Assembly (NCBI GenBank): GCA_016703425.1
Contig: JADJCA010000001.1
Coordinates: 1,378,536-1,442,535, forward strand
Direction: 5' to 3'
From: Myxococcales bacterium
Lineage (GTDB): Bacteria > Myxococcota_A > Polyangia > Polyangiales > Polyangiaceae
DNA length: 64,000 bases
Shown here piece after piece: positions 1 to 8,832 of the stretch; within the stretch, counting starts at the first letter, position 1; the number at the start of each line of letters is the position of its first letter. A model generated the notes under the pieces. It did no database searches and had not been told where the DNA came from. It saw only the letters and a program-made list of their open reading frames with translations. The position numbers were made by a program, and so were the translations under genes.

Positions 1-459
1 CTGCGGCGCGGTCTTGAGCGGTGGCGGCGCCACAGACGTGGGCGCGCGCCAGCGCCTGACGACGGGGACCTCCGCCATGAGCCGCACCGTTTGCCGGAGG
101 GCAGCCCCCCAAGCGGTCAGATCGTGCCCCGAAGGTTTTGCGATGAGCTCAAGGGCGCCGATGTCCATGGCGCGAAACGAAAGATCGACCCCGCCCGAGT
201 CGCCGACGGCGCAGACCAAAAGGATGCGGGCTGGCGTCTTCGCCATGATGCGCCCCGTGGCCTCAAGGCCGTTCAGCCGCGGCATCAGCACATCCATCGT
301 GATGACATCGGGCGCGAGCACCGATGCGAGCTCCACCGCCTCCTCGCCGTCGCGGGCCTCGCCCACGACGTCGATGGAACTGTCGAGCTCGAGCAGGGTC
401 CGCAGCGCCGCGCGCATCGTCACGGAGTCATCGGCCACGAGGACGCGAACGTTGCGCAC
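1..459 (-). CDS. cheB: CheB-type chemotaxis protein-glutamate methylesterase, N-terminal part
   Basis: The gene runs off the left edge, so only about 153 residues are visible. They form a response-regulator receiver domain that opens VRNVRVLVADDSVT, with the acidic pocket DD near residue 9, the phospho-acceptor Asp in the DVITMDVLMP stretch and the conserved Lys in AKPSG. A linker follows; the methylesterase domain lies outside the window. Known role of the family: deamidation and demethylation of chemoreceptors, switched on by CheA phosphorylation. The GTG start shares one base with the cheA TAG stop (TAGTG), so the two are translationally coupled. Position after cheA and the DVLMP motif favour CheB over another receiver protein, although the catalytic domain is not seen. 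Confidence 0.85.
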   Translation of the reverse strand, partial: MRNVRVLVADDSVTMRAALRTLLELDSSIDVVGEARDGEEAVELASVLAPDVITMDVLMPRLNGLEATGRIMAKTPARILLVCAVGDSGGVDLSFRAMDIGALELIAKPSGHDLTAWGAALRQTVRLMAEVPVVRRWRAPTSVAPPPLKTAPQ

Positions 460-2528
460 TACGCCGCCCCCCGGCGGCGCGTGACAGCGCCGCGCACCTC
501 AGCCAAGAGGCGCCCCGCCGCGCACTCGGCCTTCGTGACGAAGGCGTCGGCGCCGCGCGCCAGCGCCTCGCGTTGTGTCGCCGCGTCGGCGCGCGCGGAC
601 ACCAGAACGAGCGGCGTCGACGCTCGCTCCGGAATGGCGCGCAGCGCCTCCGCGAAGGCGAGGCCGTCCATCCCCGCCATTCCGATGTCGCACACCACGG
701 CCTCGTAGGTGGTCGCGCGGAGAGCCTCGAGGCCGAGTTCGGCGCTGCTCACCGCGTGGACCCCAAAGCCTCCTGCTTCAAGGATCGCGCGGTGAAGCGC
801 CCGCGCCGTCAGCGAGTCATCGATCACCAGGGCCCGCCGTTCCAACGACGCCGAGCTGACCTTCGAGTCCGTCACCCACTCGGCCTTGACCACCATGAGG
901 AGCCGCCCATCGGCCTCCATGGAGGCGCCCTGATAGGCCGCGAGGTGTCGCAGCTCCGCCGGCAGCGCGAGAATCGCGAGATCGCGCTCGCCGAGCACAG
1001 TGTCGACCAAGAGCGCGGCTCGCCGCCCTTGGCTCTGCACGAGGAGCAGCGGAGCCCCCTTGGTGGGTGCGCGCTCAAAGCGAACCCCAAGCAGCGCGCC
1101 GAGGTCGTGGATGGGCACGAGCTCCGCGGCGACCGACAAGCGCAGCTCTCCGCGCAAGGCTGTCACCTGACTCAACTCGCAGCGCAGCACCGACTCGACG
1201 GACAGCATCGGCACCGCGACTTCGTGATCGCCGACACCAACGACCAGGAGCGGCGAGCTGCCGAACTCGACCGGCAAATCCAAGACCACACGCGTCCCCT
1301 GCCCCGCGCGGCTGTCGACGACAACGCCGCCGCCGAGCGCCTCGATGCGCTCCTTCACGAGATCGAGGCCAACGCCGCGTCCGCTGGTCTTGGTGACCTC
1401 CGCCTTCGTCGAGAAGCCAGGCGCGAAGATGAGCCCCGCCAGCTCGCGCTCGGTCAACCCGGCGGCGACGTCCTTGGCGACGACGCCGCGCTCGATGGCG
1501 ACGGCGCGAACGCGTTCGAGATCGATGCCCCCACCGTCGTCGGACACCTCGACGGAGACAAGGTTTCCGTGTTGCGTGACACGGACGACGATGCTTCCTT
1601 CGCGGTGCTTGCCGGCGCGGCGCCGGTCGTCGGGCTTCTCGATGCCGTGGTCCACGGCGTTGCGCAAGAGCTGGACGACCGAGGCGCGGAGCGCATCGAG
1701 GAGTCGACGGTCGAGGGATATCTCCGCGCCGACGATCGACAGCGCCGCCTCTTTGCCGACCGACCGACACTGATCGCGCACGCCGCGATGGAGTGGCTCC
1801 AAGACCGTACGCAGCGGCTGCAGGAACACGGTCCGCAGCGACTCTTCGAGGTTTTGAAGGATGTCACCGGCCAGCTCTTCATCGGCGCCGAGGCCGCGGT
1901 CCAGGGAAGCGAGGAGCGTTCGAAGCTCCCCCGTCTGCCCCTTAGGCAAGCGCTCCGCCGCGATCAGAGATTGGCGCAAGGCCCTGCGCCGGTCCCCCAA
2001 CTGCAGCCGCAGCTCGCGCAGGAACTCTACGCGCCGCATCAATTCCGTGGCGCTCTTCGCGTCGACGCGGAGCGCGATGTCGACCTCGTCGAACTCCTGG
2101 GACGCCGGCGCCAGCTCCTCCAGCATCGCGCGCGACGTCGGCGACGGTTGCTCAAGGACGCCCAGGGCGACCTCGGCGGCCGAATCGTCGCGGCCGTCGG
2201 CGGTGGCGCGCAACGTCGTCAGGTAGGAGTCGAGGCCCCTCAAGACGAGGTCGGCGACGTCGGCGGACATCGCCTCGCGGGCCGCGCGCAGGGGCCCCAC
2301 GAGGTCCTCGAGCCTATGGGCGAGCTCCGACAAATTCGAAAGGCCCAGCGAGCCGGCCGTTCCCTTCAGCGTGTGGAGCCCGCGAGCGACCTCCCGATAG
2401 TGCTCGTCGGCGCCCTCGGTTCCGCCCTTCTCGAGATCCAAGAGGGCGCGCGTGATCGTCTCGGCGATCTCCTCCGCTTCGGCGGCGAAGCCACGCACGA
2501 GCGGAGCGAGGAGCGGATCAAGCGCCAC
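459..2528 (-). CDS. cheA: Hybrid chemotaxis histidine kinase CheA with C-terminal receiver
   Basis: About 689 residues. The order is: an HPt domain with the phosphorylated His in HTLKGTAGSLG near residue 50; a HATPase domain with N box LLRNAVDHGIE, G1 box DDGGGID and G2 box TSGRGVGLDLVK; a CheW-like regulatory domain; and a C-terminal receiver beginning ALVIDDSLTARA with the acceptor Asp in VVCDIGMAGMDG. The kinase phosphorylates CheB and the receiver proteins encoded upstream; the fused receiver probably acts as a phosphate sink or output modulator. I chose the GTG at 2528, which overlaps the end of cheW by 11 bases. An upstream ATG at 2588 is possible but adds a low-complexity leader lying inside cheW. 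Confidence 0.93.
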   Translation of the reverse strand: MALDPLLAPLVRGFAAEAEEIAETITRALLDLEKGGTEGADEHYREVARGLHTLKGTAGSLGLSNLSELAHRLEDLVGPLRAAREAMSADVADLVLRGLDSYLTTLRATADGRDDSAAEVALGVLEQPSPTSRAMLEELAPASQEFDEVDIALRVDAKSATELMRRVEFLRELRLQLGDRRRALRQSLIAAERLPKGQTGELRTLLASLDRGLGADEELAGDILQNLEESLRTVFLQPLRTVLEPLHRGVRDQCRSVGKEAALSIVGAEISLDRRLLDALRASVVQLLRNAVDHGIEKPDDRRRAGKHREGSIVVRVTQHGNLVSVEVSDDGGGIDLERVRAVAIERGVVAKDVAAGLTERELAGLIFAPGFSTKAEVTKTSGRGVGLDLVKERIEALGGGVVVDSRAGQGTRVVLDLPVEFGSSPLLVVGVGDHEVAVPMLSVESVLRCELSQVTALRGELRLSVAAELVPIHDLGALLGVRFERAPTKGAPLLLVQSQGRRAALLVDTVLGERDLAILALPAELRHLAAYQGASMEADGRLLMVVKAEWVTDSKVSSASLERRALVIDDSLTARALHRAILEAGGFGVHAVSSAELGLEALRATTYEAVVCDIGMAGMDGLAFAEALRAIPERASTPLVLVSARADAATQREALARGADAFVTKAECAAGRLLAEVRGAVTRRRGAA

Positions 2529-3039
2529 GCTTCTTCTCCCAGACGGCACACAGGCGCCCCACGTCGACGAGCGTGAGGACACGGTCACCGAGCATCACGT
2601 CCGTGAGCGGCTCTCCTTCGCGCGTGCGAGCGCGAGCCAGTTCGATTTCGCGCGCGGGCCGGGTCGTCGCGAGGGGTACTTGAACGCAGTCAAAGGCGAC
2701 GAGTCGTCCGGCGCCGCGCTCCACCACCAGGAGGTGCGTAGAATCACGACGCGAAGGCTGCCCCCCGAGCATGAACGCGAGGCTGTAGACGGGCAGGACC
2801 GCACCAGAGAAGCGAAGGACGCCAATCACCTCCGGCGGCGCGAGCGGCACCGGCGTCACGCGACGCAGCGGAAGCGCCGCGCGCAACGCGTCAAGCGGTA
2901 GTCCAACCTCGAGATCACCCACGGCGAACGTCGCCAACCAAACGGTTTCTTCGCTCGCCGCCTCGTGAGCCGGCGCCGCTAGGCGAATCGCCCGCGCCTC
3001 AAGCAAACGCTGAGCGCCGGGGGAGAGCGACTCCTTCAT
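2518..3039 (-). CDS. cheW: CheW-like chemotaxis adaptor
   Basis: A 173-residue protein with one CheW domain starting near residue 33 (ETVWLATFAVGDLEVGLPLD), preceded by about 30 charged residues. The PPEVIGVLRFSGAVLPVYSL stretch is the typical CheW turn-and-strand segment. CheW proteins bridge CheA and chemoreceptors. The ATG overlaps the cheR stop (ATGA) and the 3' end overlaps cheA, placing it firmly inside the operon. No chemoreceptor gene is seen in the window, so the input of this pathway is unknown. Confidence 0.85.
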   Translation of the reverse strand: MKESLSPGAQRLLEARAIRLAAPAHEAASEETVWLATFAVGDLEVGLPLDALRAALPLRRVTPVPLAPPEVIGVLRFSGAVLPVYSLAFMLGGQPSRRDSTHLLVVERGAGRLVAFDCVQVPLATTRPAREIELARARTREGEPLTDVMLGDRVLTLVDVGRLCAVWEKKRGA

Positions 3040-4303
3040 CGCCGCTCTCCTCCCGGGGCGACGGCGAAGCCGAGGTACGCCTCGGCGGCCACGCGGTAAT
3101 ACGCGACCGTCAGCTCCTCGGGCCCCACGACAACCTCGTGCGAATCGAGCGTGCGTGTGCGACGCAGGATGTCTCGCATGATCGACTCAGCCTCGCCGCG
3201 CTGGCCCCGACGCGCAAGCACGACGGCGAGCTCGAAGAGTCCCGGCAAGTAGTCCGGCGACGAGGCTCGTAGCGCCACGAGCAGGTCCTCGGCGCGCGCA
3301 GCGTCACCGCGCTCGAGGGCCGAGAGCACGGACACGTGAACGGCGATGTTCGCGTCGTCGTGCGCGACGCGGGGCGGCGCCGCCGGTGCCATCGAAGGCG
3401 ACGGGAGCTTCGGTGGCGGCACCGAGCGCGCTCGCGGCGGTGGTTTGACCGACTTGCGCGGCGAAGCGACCGGTGCGAGCGGGGCCGGCGCACGAAGCGA
3501 CGGTCGCTTGGTCTTCCGCGCAGGGCCGCGCTTCACGAAGATGTTCGCCTCGCGCGGCCCGAATCGCTCCGTCCCCGGCGGAGTTCCCTCCAAGTCGAGG
3601 GTTCCGAAGACGAGCAGGCCTCCGGGCGCGAGCGCCGAGGCGAGGCGCTCGATGGCCCGCGCCGCGGCATCCTCGGAGAAGTAGAGCAGGACGTTGCGAC
3701 AAAACACGACGTCAAAGCGCCCCGGCGCCGGAGGCTCGTCGAGCACGTTGTGCTCCTGAAAGGACGTGCACGCGCGAATCCGCGGCAAGACGGTGTACGC
3801 GCCAGGGTCTCCTTCTTGCGCGTCGAACACGGGGAAGAGGATCGGCCCCGCATCGCGCACCGACCACGCGCCGTAGGTCCCACGCGACGCGGCCAGGACG
3901 TTTCGTGCCGCGACGTCGGTGCCGAGAATCCGAACGTCGACGCCGGGAAAGCTCGCCGTCAGGCACGCGGCGACTGAGTAGCTCTCCTCACCGGTCGCGC
4001 AGCCCGCGCTCCAGACCACGAGGCTGTCCTTCCGCGGAACCGACGCGAGGTAGTCGACGAGCAATCCGAAGTGTTCCGGATGCCGAAAGAAGAACGTTTC
4101 GCCGACCGACACCGCCTCGAGCAGCGTCCGTTCGAGCTCGGCGTCGCCGGAGGAAACACGGCGCGCGACCTCCGCCGGCGCGAGGCTTCGCGGGAAACGT
4201 GCGCGAATCGCCTGCGCGGCCCCCGCGTAGGGAATCGCGTCGGGCCGAAACCCAATTTTTCGGCGACGCGTGCCACGAGGAGGCGCAAGGTCTTGTCGTT
4301 CAT
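3036..4303 (-). CDS. cheR: CheR-type chemoreceptor methyltransferase (frameshifted in this sequence)
   Basis: About 422 residues once a frameshift near 4247-4260 is repaired. The ATG at 4303 overlaps the stop of the upstream gene (ATGA) and opens MNDKTLRLLVARVAEKLGF. One missing base in the TTT or AAAAA run then shifts the frame, and RPDAIPYAGAAQAIRARF continues the CheR all-alpha N domain. The SAM-binding motif VVWSAGCATGEESYSVA lies in the methyltransferase core, and FDVVFCRNVLLYF matches the CheR signature. A Pro/Ala-rich linker leads to a helical, TPR-like C-terminal domain, as in other tailed CheR proteins. Family role: methylates receptor glutamates using S-adenosylmethionine. A sequencing error is more likely than a genuine mutation because both gene junctions are intact. 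Confidence 0.85.
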
Positions 4304-5226
4304 GGCGCAAATTGTGCTGCTGCACGAACGCCCGATGCGATGAACTCGACGGCGGCGGGTGAGAGCAACGCCGCCGCGTCGAGCAATGGAAGCGGCGCCT
4401 CGGGGCGCCTGACGACCCCCTCGAGCACAGCGCGAAGGGGTTCATGTTCACCACCGGCGAAGGAAGCACGGAGGACCACTTCGGAGCGGGGTACCAGCAT
4501 CGGCTCGCGGACTTCGTCGACGGCGAAGGCGATCACGCGATCGCCGGCGCGCATCAGGACGAGCTTTCGGTCTACACGCGAGAGCTCGTAGGGCTCGCCC
4601 AAGCGTTCCGCGAGGTCGAAGAGGGCGACCGGCTCGCCGTGCACGTCGAGCATCTCCTTGATGAACGGAGGTCCCGCCGGAAGCGGGATGGTGCGCGGCA
4701 TCAAGGACACGGCGAGAACACGCTCCACGTTGACGGCTAGCTCCACGCGGCCGATCCGCAGCGGCAAGATGGGCACCGTCGCGGAGGCTTGGCGACGCGC
4801 GACCTCCTCGAGGACCCGCGCCACCGTGGCTCGCAGCTCATCGGCCTTGAGTGGCTTCGGGAGAAAGCCGTTGGCCCCGAGCTTGAGCAACGCCTGGGCT
4901 CGCTCCCGCTCCGTCGAGACGATCACGATGGCGACGTCGTCGAGCGACGTGTCGGCGCGAACCGCCTCGACAACGCGGTCGCCGTCCATGATGGGCATTG
5001 AGAGGTCCAGCAGCACGAGCGCCGGACGCACGTCGCGAATGCGCTGCAACGCCGCGGCGCCATCGCTGGCGGTGGAGAGCGCGTAGAGCCCAGAGAGGGC
5101 GGCCGCCTCAAAGGCGACGATGGCCGCGCTGTCGTCGACGAGCAGAACCTGCGGAAGGGCCTGAGCGACGGCTCCGCCGCGGCTCGGCTGGAGCGGCCCC
5201 TTCTCCGCGGACCGCTCTCGACTCAC
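4300..5226 (-). CDS. Receiver-CheW fusion protein (CheV-like, reversed domain order)
   Basis: A 308-residue protein. Residues about 25-145 are a receiver domain (VLLVDDSAAIVAFE, acceptor Asp in LVLLDLSMPIMDGD, Lys in LPKPLKA). Residues about 150-290 are a CheW-like domain (LPLRIGRVELAVNVERVLAV, with FIKEMLDVHGEPVALFDLAE). Classical CheV has CheW first and the receiver second; here the order is reversed. It probably couples phosphorylation state to receptor-kinase assembly or adaptation. The GTG start overlaps the restored stop of the upstream receiver gene (GTGA) and the stop overlaps cheR (ATGA). Confidence 0.85.
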   Translation of the reverse strand: MSRERSAEKGPLQPSRGGAVAQALPQVLLVDDSAAIVAFEAAALSGLYALSTASDGAAALQRIRDVRPALVLLDLSMPIMDGDRVVEAVRADTSLDDVAIVIVSTERERAQALLKLGANGFLPKPLKADELRATVARVLEEVARRQASATVPILPLRIGRVELAVNVERVLAVSLMPRTIPLPAGPPFIKEMLDVHGEPVALFDLAERLGEPYELSRVDRKLVLMRAGDRVIAFAVDEVREPMLVPRSEVVLRASFAGGEHEPLRAVLEGVVRRPEAPLPLLDAAALLSPAAVEFIASGVRAAAQFAP

Positions 5227-5599
5227 CCGGCCTTCCGCGGCAACAGCGAGTCAACGACCTGGACCAGCTTCTCGCGATCCAGGGGCTTGAGCAGGAACGT
5301 GCTCGGGCCGTGTTCAGGCCGGTGACGGCCTGGCTACCGTCGCGATCCCCGCTGATGAAGACCACTGGCACGTCACGCGCCGACGCATCCTTCTCACGGA
5401 GCATTCGGACGAACTCGACGCCGTCAATCCTGCCGAGGTGAATGTCCACGATGAGGAGGTCGACGGACTCTTGCTCGAGAATCTCAAACGCCCGCTGGGC
5501 GCTATCGGCCTCGAGGAAGGTGTGCATCTTCCCCATCATGTAGAGCTTGAGGATTTGCCGCATCGTCGAGTTGTCATCGACGATTAGGATCTTGTGCAT
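5223..5599 (-). CDS. Single-domain response regulator receiver (frameshifted)
   Basis: About 125 residues after repair. It opens MHKILIVDDNSTMRQ and has the acceptor Asp in LLIVDIHLGRIDG and the Thr/Ser-type switch residue in VVFISGD. The frame breaks near 5308-5316; one missing base restores GPSTFLLKPLDREKL, which holds the conserved Lys, and ends LLPRKAG. The restored TGA overlaps the GTG of the next gene, which argues strongly that the break is an artefact. Read literally the frame runs on for 163 residues of Arg/Pro-rich nonsense. As first gene of the chemosensory operon it is probably a CheY-like output or phosphate sink. Its promoter would lie in the roughly 200 bases between it and the tRNA; nothing specific was recognised there. 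Confidence 0.85.
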
Positions 5600-5806
5600 G
5601 TCCCCTCCCCTTCGGCCGCGCTGGTGCGCGCGTCTTTGAGGCCCGAAAGAACTCTACGCCAAGTCGGCCCTTCGGTGCGAATCGCCGCAGGAGGAGGACA
5701 AATAGGTAAGAGTGGGCACTACAGGCCGCGCAGCGTGCTTGACTGAACCGCACGGGCGCGTATGTTGCGCGTCCACGTTGCGGGCGGCTCGCCTCTCGCA
5801 CGGGTC

Positions 5807-5881
5807 GCCACCTTAGCTCAGCGGTAGAGCAGCGGTTTCGTAAACCGCAGGTCTGGGGTTCAAGTCCCCAAGGTGGCTCCA
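5807..5881 (+). tRNA. tRNA-Thr (anticodon CGT)
   Basis: A complete cloverleaf: the 7-bp acceptor stem GCCACCT pairs with AGGTGGC, the anticodon stem GCGGT/ACCGC encloses the loop TTCGTAA, and the T arm contains GGTTCAAGTCC. The anticodon CGT reads the Thr codon ACG, a favoured codon in a GC-rich genome. The discriminator base is T and the 3' CCA is encoded (5879-5881). Confidence 0.95.
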
Positions 5882-5897
5882 GTGGGGCGTCGCATCC

Positions 5898-6599
5898 ATG
5901 ACCGCCTTTCGCGCGCTCAGAGCCCAGGTGCCGTGGCGGCCTCGCTTCGCCGAAGAACACGCCGTCTTCGCGGCCGTGCGCGGCCCCGCGTCGCTCTTTG
6001 AAACGCTCGCAGCGTTTCCTTCCCCGGAGCAGATCCACGAGCGACTCTCACCGCTCGCAGGGGTCTCGTTTGTCCGAGCGCCGGAGCGACGGGTCGGCCC
6101 GCGCAGCCTCGACAGCCTCTACGACGGCGCCATCCACACGCACCGCACCGTCCCGACGCGGAGCGGTTCGTGGCACGACCTCTTGAACGCGCTGGTTTGG
6201 GCGATTCACCCGCGCGCCAAGTGGAGCCTCCACGCGCGTCAGTTCGAGCTCGTGCGCCTCGGCCTCGACCCCGCGACGGGGCGCCTGCCGGGTGCCCGAA
6301 CGCGAGCGCAAGACGCACTGGCGCTCTTCGACGAGGGCGGTTTGGTCGTCGAGAGCCCCGAGCCGCTGACGAGCGGCGCGGCCATTGAAGAATCGGTCGC
6401 GGCAGGACGGGCGCGCGCCGTCGTCTTCGGCCACGCCATCTACGAGGGCTTCGTCCTCGGTTCGGCGTGGCCGATGGTTCGAGCCATCGTCGTTCCCGGC
6501 GACCCCGACGAGAGCGTGGCCCTTCGCTTGGCGGACCGGGAGGCGTCCATCACTCCCGAGGACCTGCCGCGCGTGCGCCTCATGGAACTCTTCCGCTAG
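5898..6599 (+). CDS. DUF3025 family protein
   Basis: A 233-residue protein starting 16 bases after the tRNA. The hallmark stretches of the family are visible: SLDSLYDGAIHTHRTVPTR, then WHDLLNALVWAIHPRAKWSL and a later RAQDALALFDEGG segment. The function of DUF3025 proteins is unknown. The protein looks soluble, with no signal peptide or membrane segment. There is no operon partner: the tRNA precedes it and the next gene converges on it. Confidence 0.8.
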   Translation: MTAFRALRAQVPWRPRFAEEHAVFAAVRGPASLFETLAAFPSPEQIHERLSPLAGVSFVRAPERRVGPRSLDSLYDGAIHTHRTVPTRSGSWHDLLNALVWAIHPRAKWSLHARQFELVRLGLDPATGRLPGARTRAQDALALFDEGGLVVESPEPLTSGAAIEESVAAGRARAVVFGHAIYEGFVLGSAWPMVRAIVVPGDPDESVALRLADREASITPEDLPRVRLMELFR

Positions 6600-6623
6600 T
6601 TCGCCCTCCGCGATGCGGCGCGC

Positions 6624-8191
6624 TCAGCGCGCCATCCGATCGGCGAGACGCGTCGCCAGAAGGCTCGCGATGGCCATGATGGTGTGCTGCGGATTGACGC
6701 CGAGGTTCGTTGGAAAAACGCTCGAGTCAACGAGGTAGAGCCCCTCGGTGCCGTAGACGAGGCCGTCGCCGTCCACCACGCCCGATGCGGCGTCGGGTCC
6801 CATGCGCGCGGCACCAAAGAGGTGCGTCGCAATGAACGAATAGGCGCGCGCATCGGTGGGTCCGCCGAGGACCTTGCCGACGTCGGAAGGCGCAAGGGTT
6901 GGGGGCAATCCATGGACGCCGGGCCACACCTCGCGCGCGCCCGCGTCGAAGAAGAGTCGCGCGAGGACGCTCAGACCGTACCGAGCCGTCATCATGTCGC
7001 GGGGCGTGGGCGAATAGGTCACGCGTTCGCGCCCAAAGAGCGTGCGTCCGACTCGTCCCTCGGCTTCCGCGCGCACCTGAATGGACCACATGGCGACGTG
7101 GGAGTAGTCGCGCATTCGCTCAAGGAGGCCCGGCCCCACGCCCGGCATTCGCGCGAGCACGAGCCCCGGCGGCATGGAGATGGCTTCGATCTTGAAGCGC
7201 TCCTTTCGATACGCGACGCTCTCAGCGCCCTGCGTCGCGCCGAACGACATGTCGATGGGATCGGCGAAGAGGCCGAGGAGCGCGAGCCCCGGGTGCACTT
7301 GAAAGTGTTCGCCGAGGTGACGGTTCTTGATGCCGCTGCGTCGCAGAAGCTGAGGGCTCTGCACGGTGCTCGCAGCGATCACGACGGCTCTCCGAGCGCG
7401 CAAACGAACGCGCCGCCCCTCGGGTCCGGTGCCGGTGGCCAAGACTCCGTCGGCGCGGCGTCCGTCGAAGGTGATGCGGGACACGTTTGCGTTGAAGTAG
7501 ATGCGGGCGCCGCGCCAGAGCGTCCGTGGCACGAAGGTGACGTTCATCGACTGCTTTTTTCCGTTTGGACAGCCGGTCAAGCAGCGCCCACTCCCCTCGC
7601 ATCCTCCGTCGTAGCGGCGCATCACCGACGGCTCGAGGCCCGTGCCGCTGGCTTCAACCCCTCTCGTGGCGAGCAAGCGACGGTTGTTCTCGCCGAGCAC
7701 GTGCTCCGCCACGGGCTGCACGGAGAGCTCCGCCTCGAGAGCCCGGTAGTGCGGCTCGAGCTCGTGCATCGTCGGCCCCACGCCAAAGCGCGTGGTCCAG
7801 TCCGAGAGCACGTCCTCCGGCGCGCGCCACGCGATGGCCGAATTGATGACCGTGCTGCCGCCTACGCATCGGCCCTGCAAGAGCGGCATGAACGCGCGGC
7901 CCTCGAGCGCCTGCATGCCCGCGTCGCGAAAGAGCGTTCGGAAGCCGTCGAGGAGATCCTCTTCATGTCACGGGAGAAGATCCACGGCCCCTCCTCGACG
8001 ATGGCCACGGAGCAGCCGCTCGCAGCGAGACGAAAGGCCGCCACTGCGCCGGCGGCGCCGGAGCCCACTACGATCACGTCGAAGATCGCGTCAACGTCGG
8101 GCCCGGGCGTCGCAACATCGACGGCGGCGCCTTCCGGCAGCGATTCGTCGGGCAAGGCGCCCGTCGTGTCAGGCCAGCCGTCGAGCGGCAT
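6624..8191 (-). CDS. GMC-family FAD-dependent oxidoreductase (frameshifted)
   Basis: About 522 residues after repair. The N-terminal part (ATG at 8191, opening MPLDGWPDTTG) carries the FAD-binding fold FDVIVVGSGAAGAVAAFRLA and IVEEGPWIFSRDM. The frame breaks at about 7956-7966; one extra G would give EDLLDGFRTLFRDAGMQ and lead into LLQGRCVGGSTVINSAIAWR, the GMC signature. The C-terminal part has GCPNGKKQSMN, ATHLFGAARMG and NPQHTIMAIASLLATRLAD, as in cholesterol oxidase and long-chain alcohol oxidase relatives. Family role: flavin-dependent oxidation of alcohols; the substrate here is unknown. The start overlaps the upstream small gene, suggesting a two-gene unit. Confidence 0.85.
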
Positions 8192-8708
8192 CGTGGCCTC
8201 CCTCGTCGGCGCGACGTACGAGGCGCGTGCCCGAAACGGTCGCGCTCGGCACAGCCGCAGCGCCGAGCATGGCCCCGCGCACTTCGGGCACGCGGGCGTA
8301 GAGCAGCGTGCCGACCATCTTGAGCAACGTCGCGAGCTGCCGGAACGCATAGATGCGGCTCGTGAGAAGCCGATTCAGGGCTTCGGCGCGGGCCTCGGCC
8401 GGCGTGTGCGCCGAGCGACCGCCGGAAAGCCACAGCGCACCAACACAGACGACGAGCGCCAGGCGAATGCCGAAGCGCGCCCGCGAGGGCACGCCCACGA
8501 GGTAGGACTGAAGGCCAGCCTCGAAGGGCACCTGCGACGGCTCGACGGGCGCCATCGGCCCACCGAACAAGGCCTCGAACGCTCGTCGCGCCCAGCAAAG
8601 CTCCCAGTTCGAGAGAGGCCCTGAAGGCGTCCCGATCTGAGTAAATGATTTCGCAGGTTCCCTGGACAAGCGGATTACCTCTTCGAGATATTTGTGATTA
8701 TGGGGCAC
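8169..8708 (-). CDS. Small hydrophobic partner protein of the GMC oxidoreductase (unknown)
   Basis: A 179-residue protein with one clear hydrophobic segment near residues 83-97 (LALVVCVGALWLSGG) and a helical C-terminal half ending RLATLLKMVGTLLYARVPEVRGAMLG. That last segment resembles the tail that precedes the FAD domain in long-chain alcohol oxidases and the gluconate-dehydrogenase small-subunit type. I infer a membrane-associated accessory subunit of the oxidoreductase, with which it overlaps by 23 bases. The start is uncertain: the ATG at 8708 is used, but one at 8555 is also possible. No confident family assignment. Confidence 0.6.
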   Translation of the reverse strand: MPHNHKYLEEVIRLSREPAKSFTQIGTPSGPLSNWELCWARRAFEALFGGPMAPVEPSQVPFEAGLQSYLVGVPSRARFGIRLALVVCVGALWLSGGRSAHTPAEARAEALNRLLTSRIYAFRQLATLLKMVGTLLYARVPEVRGAMLGAAAVPSATVSGTRLVRRADEGGHDAARRLA

Positions 8709-8832
8709 GGGACCAGGTGCGCAACGCGCTTCGCACTTATGGTGGGAGTGCGCCCCACGCCGCCGTCGCGGGGGCTGGGCGCGGCCGCTCAGGGGGGTCC
8801 CGGCAGCGCGGTAGAAACGCTATACGAGCACC

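Noticed and set aside
324..2576. Long plus-strand open frame of 750 codons opposite cheA
   Set aside because: Arg/Ala/His-rich composition without any motif; it is the antisense shadow of the clearly recognised cheA and cheW genes in GC-rich DNA.
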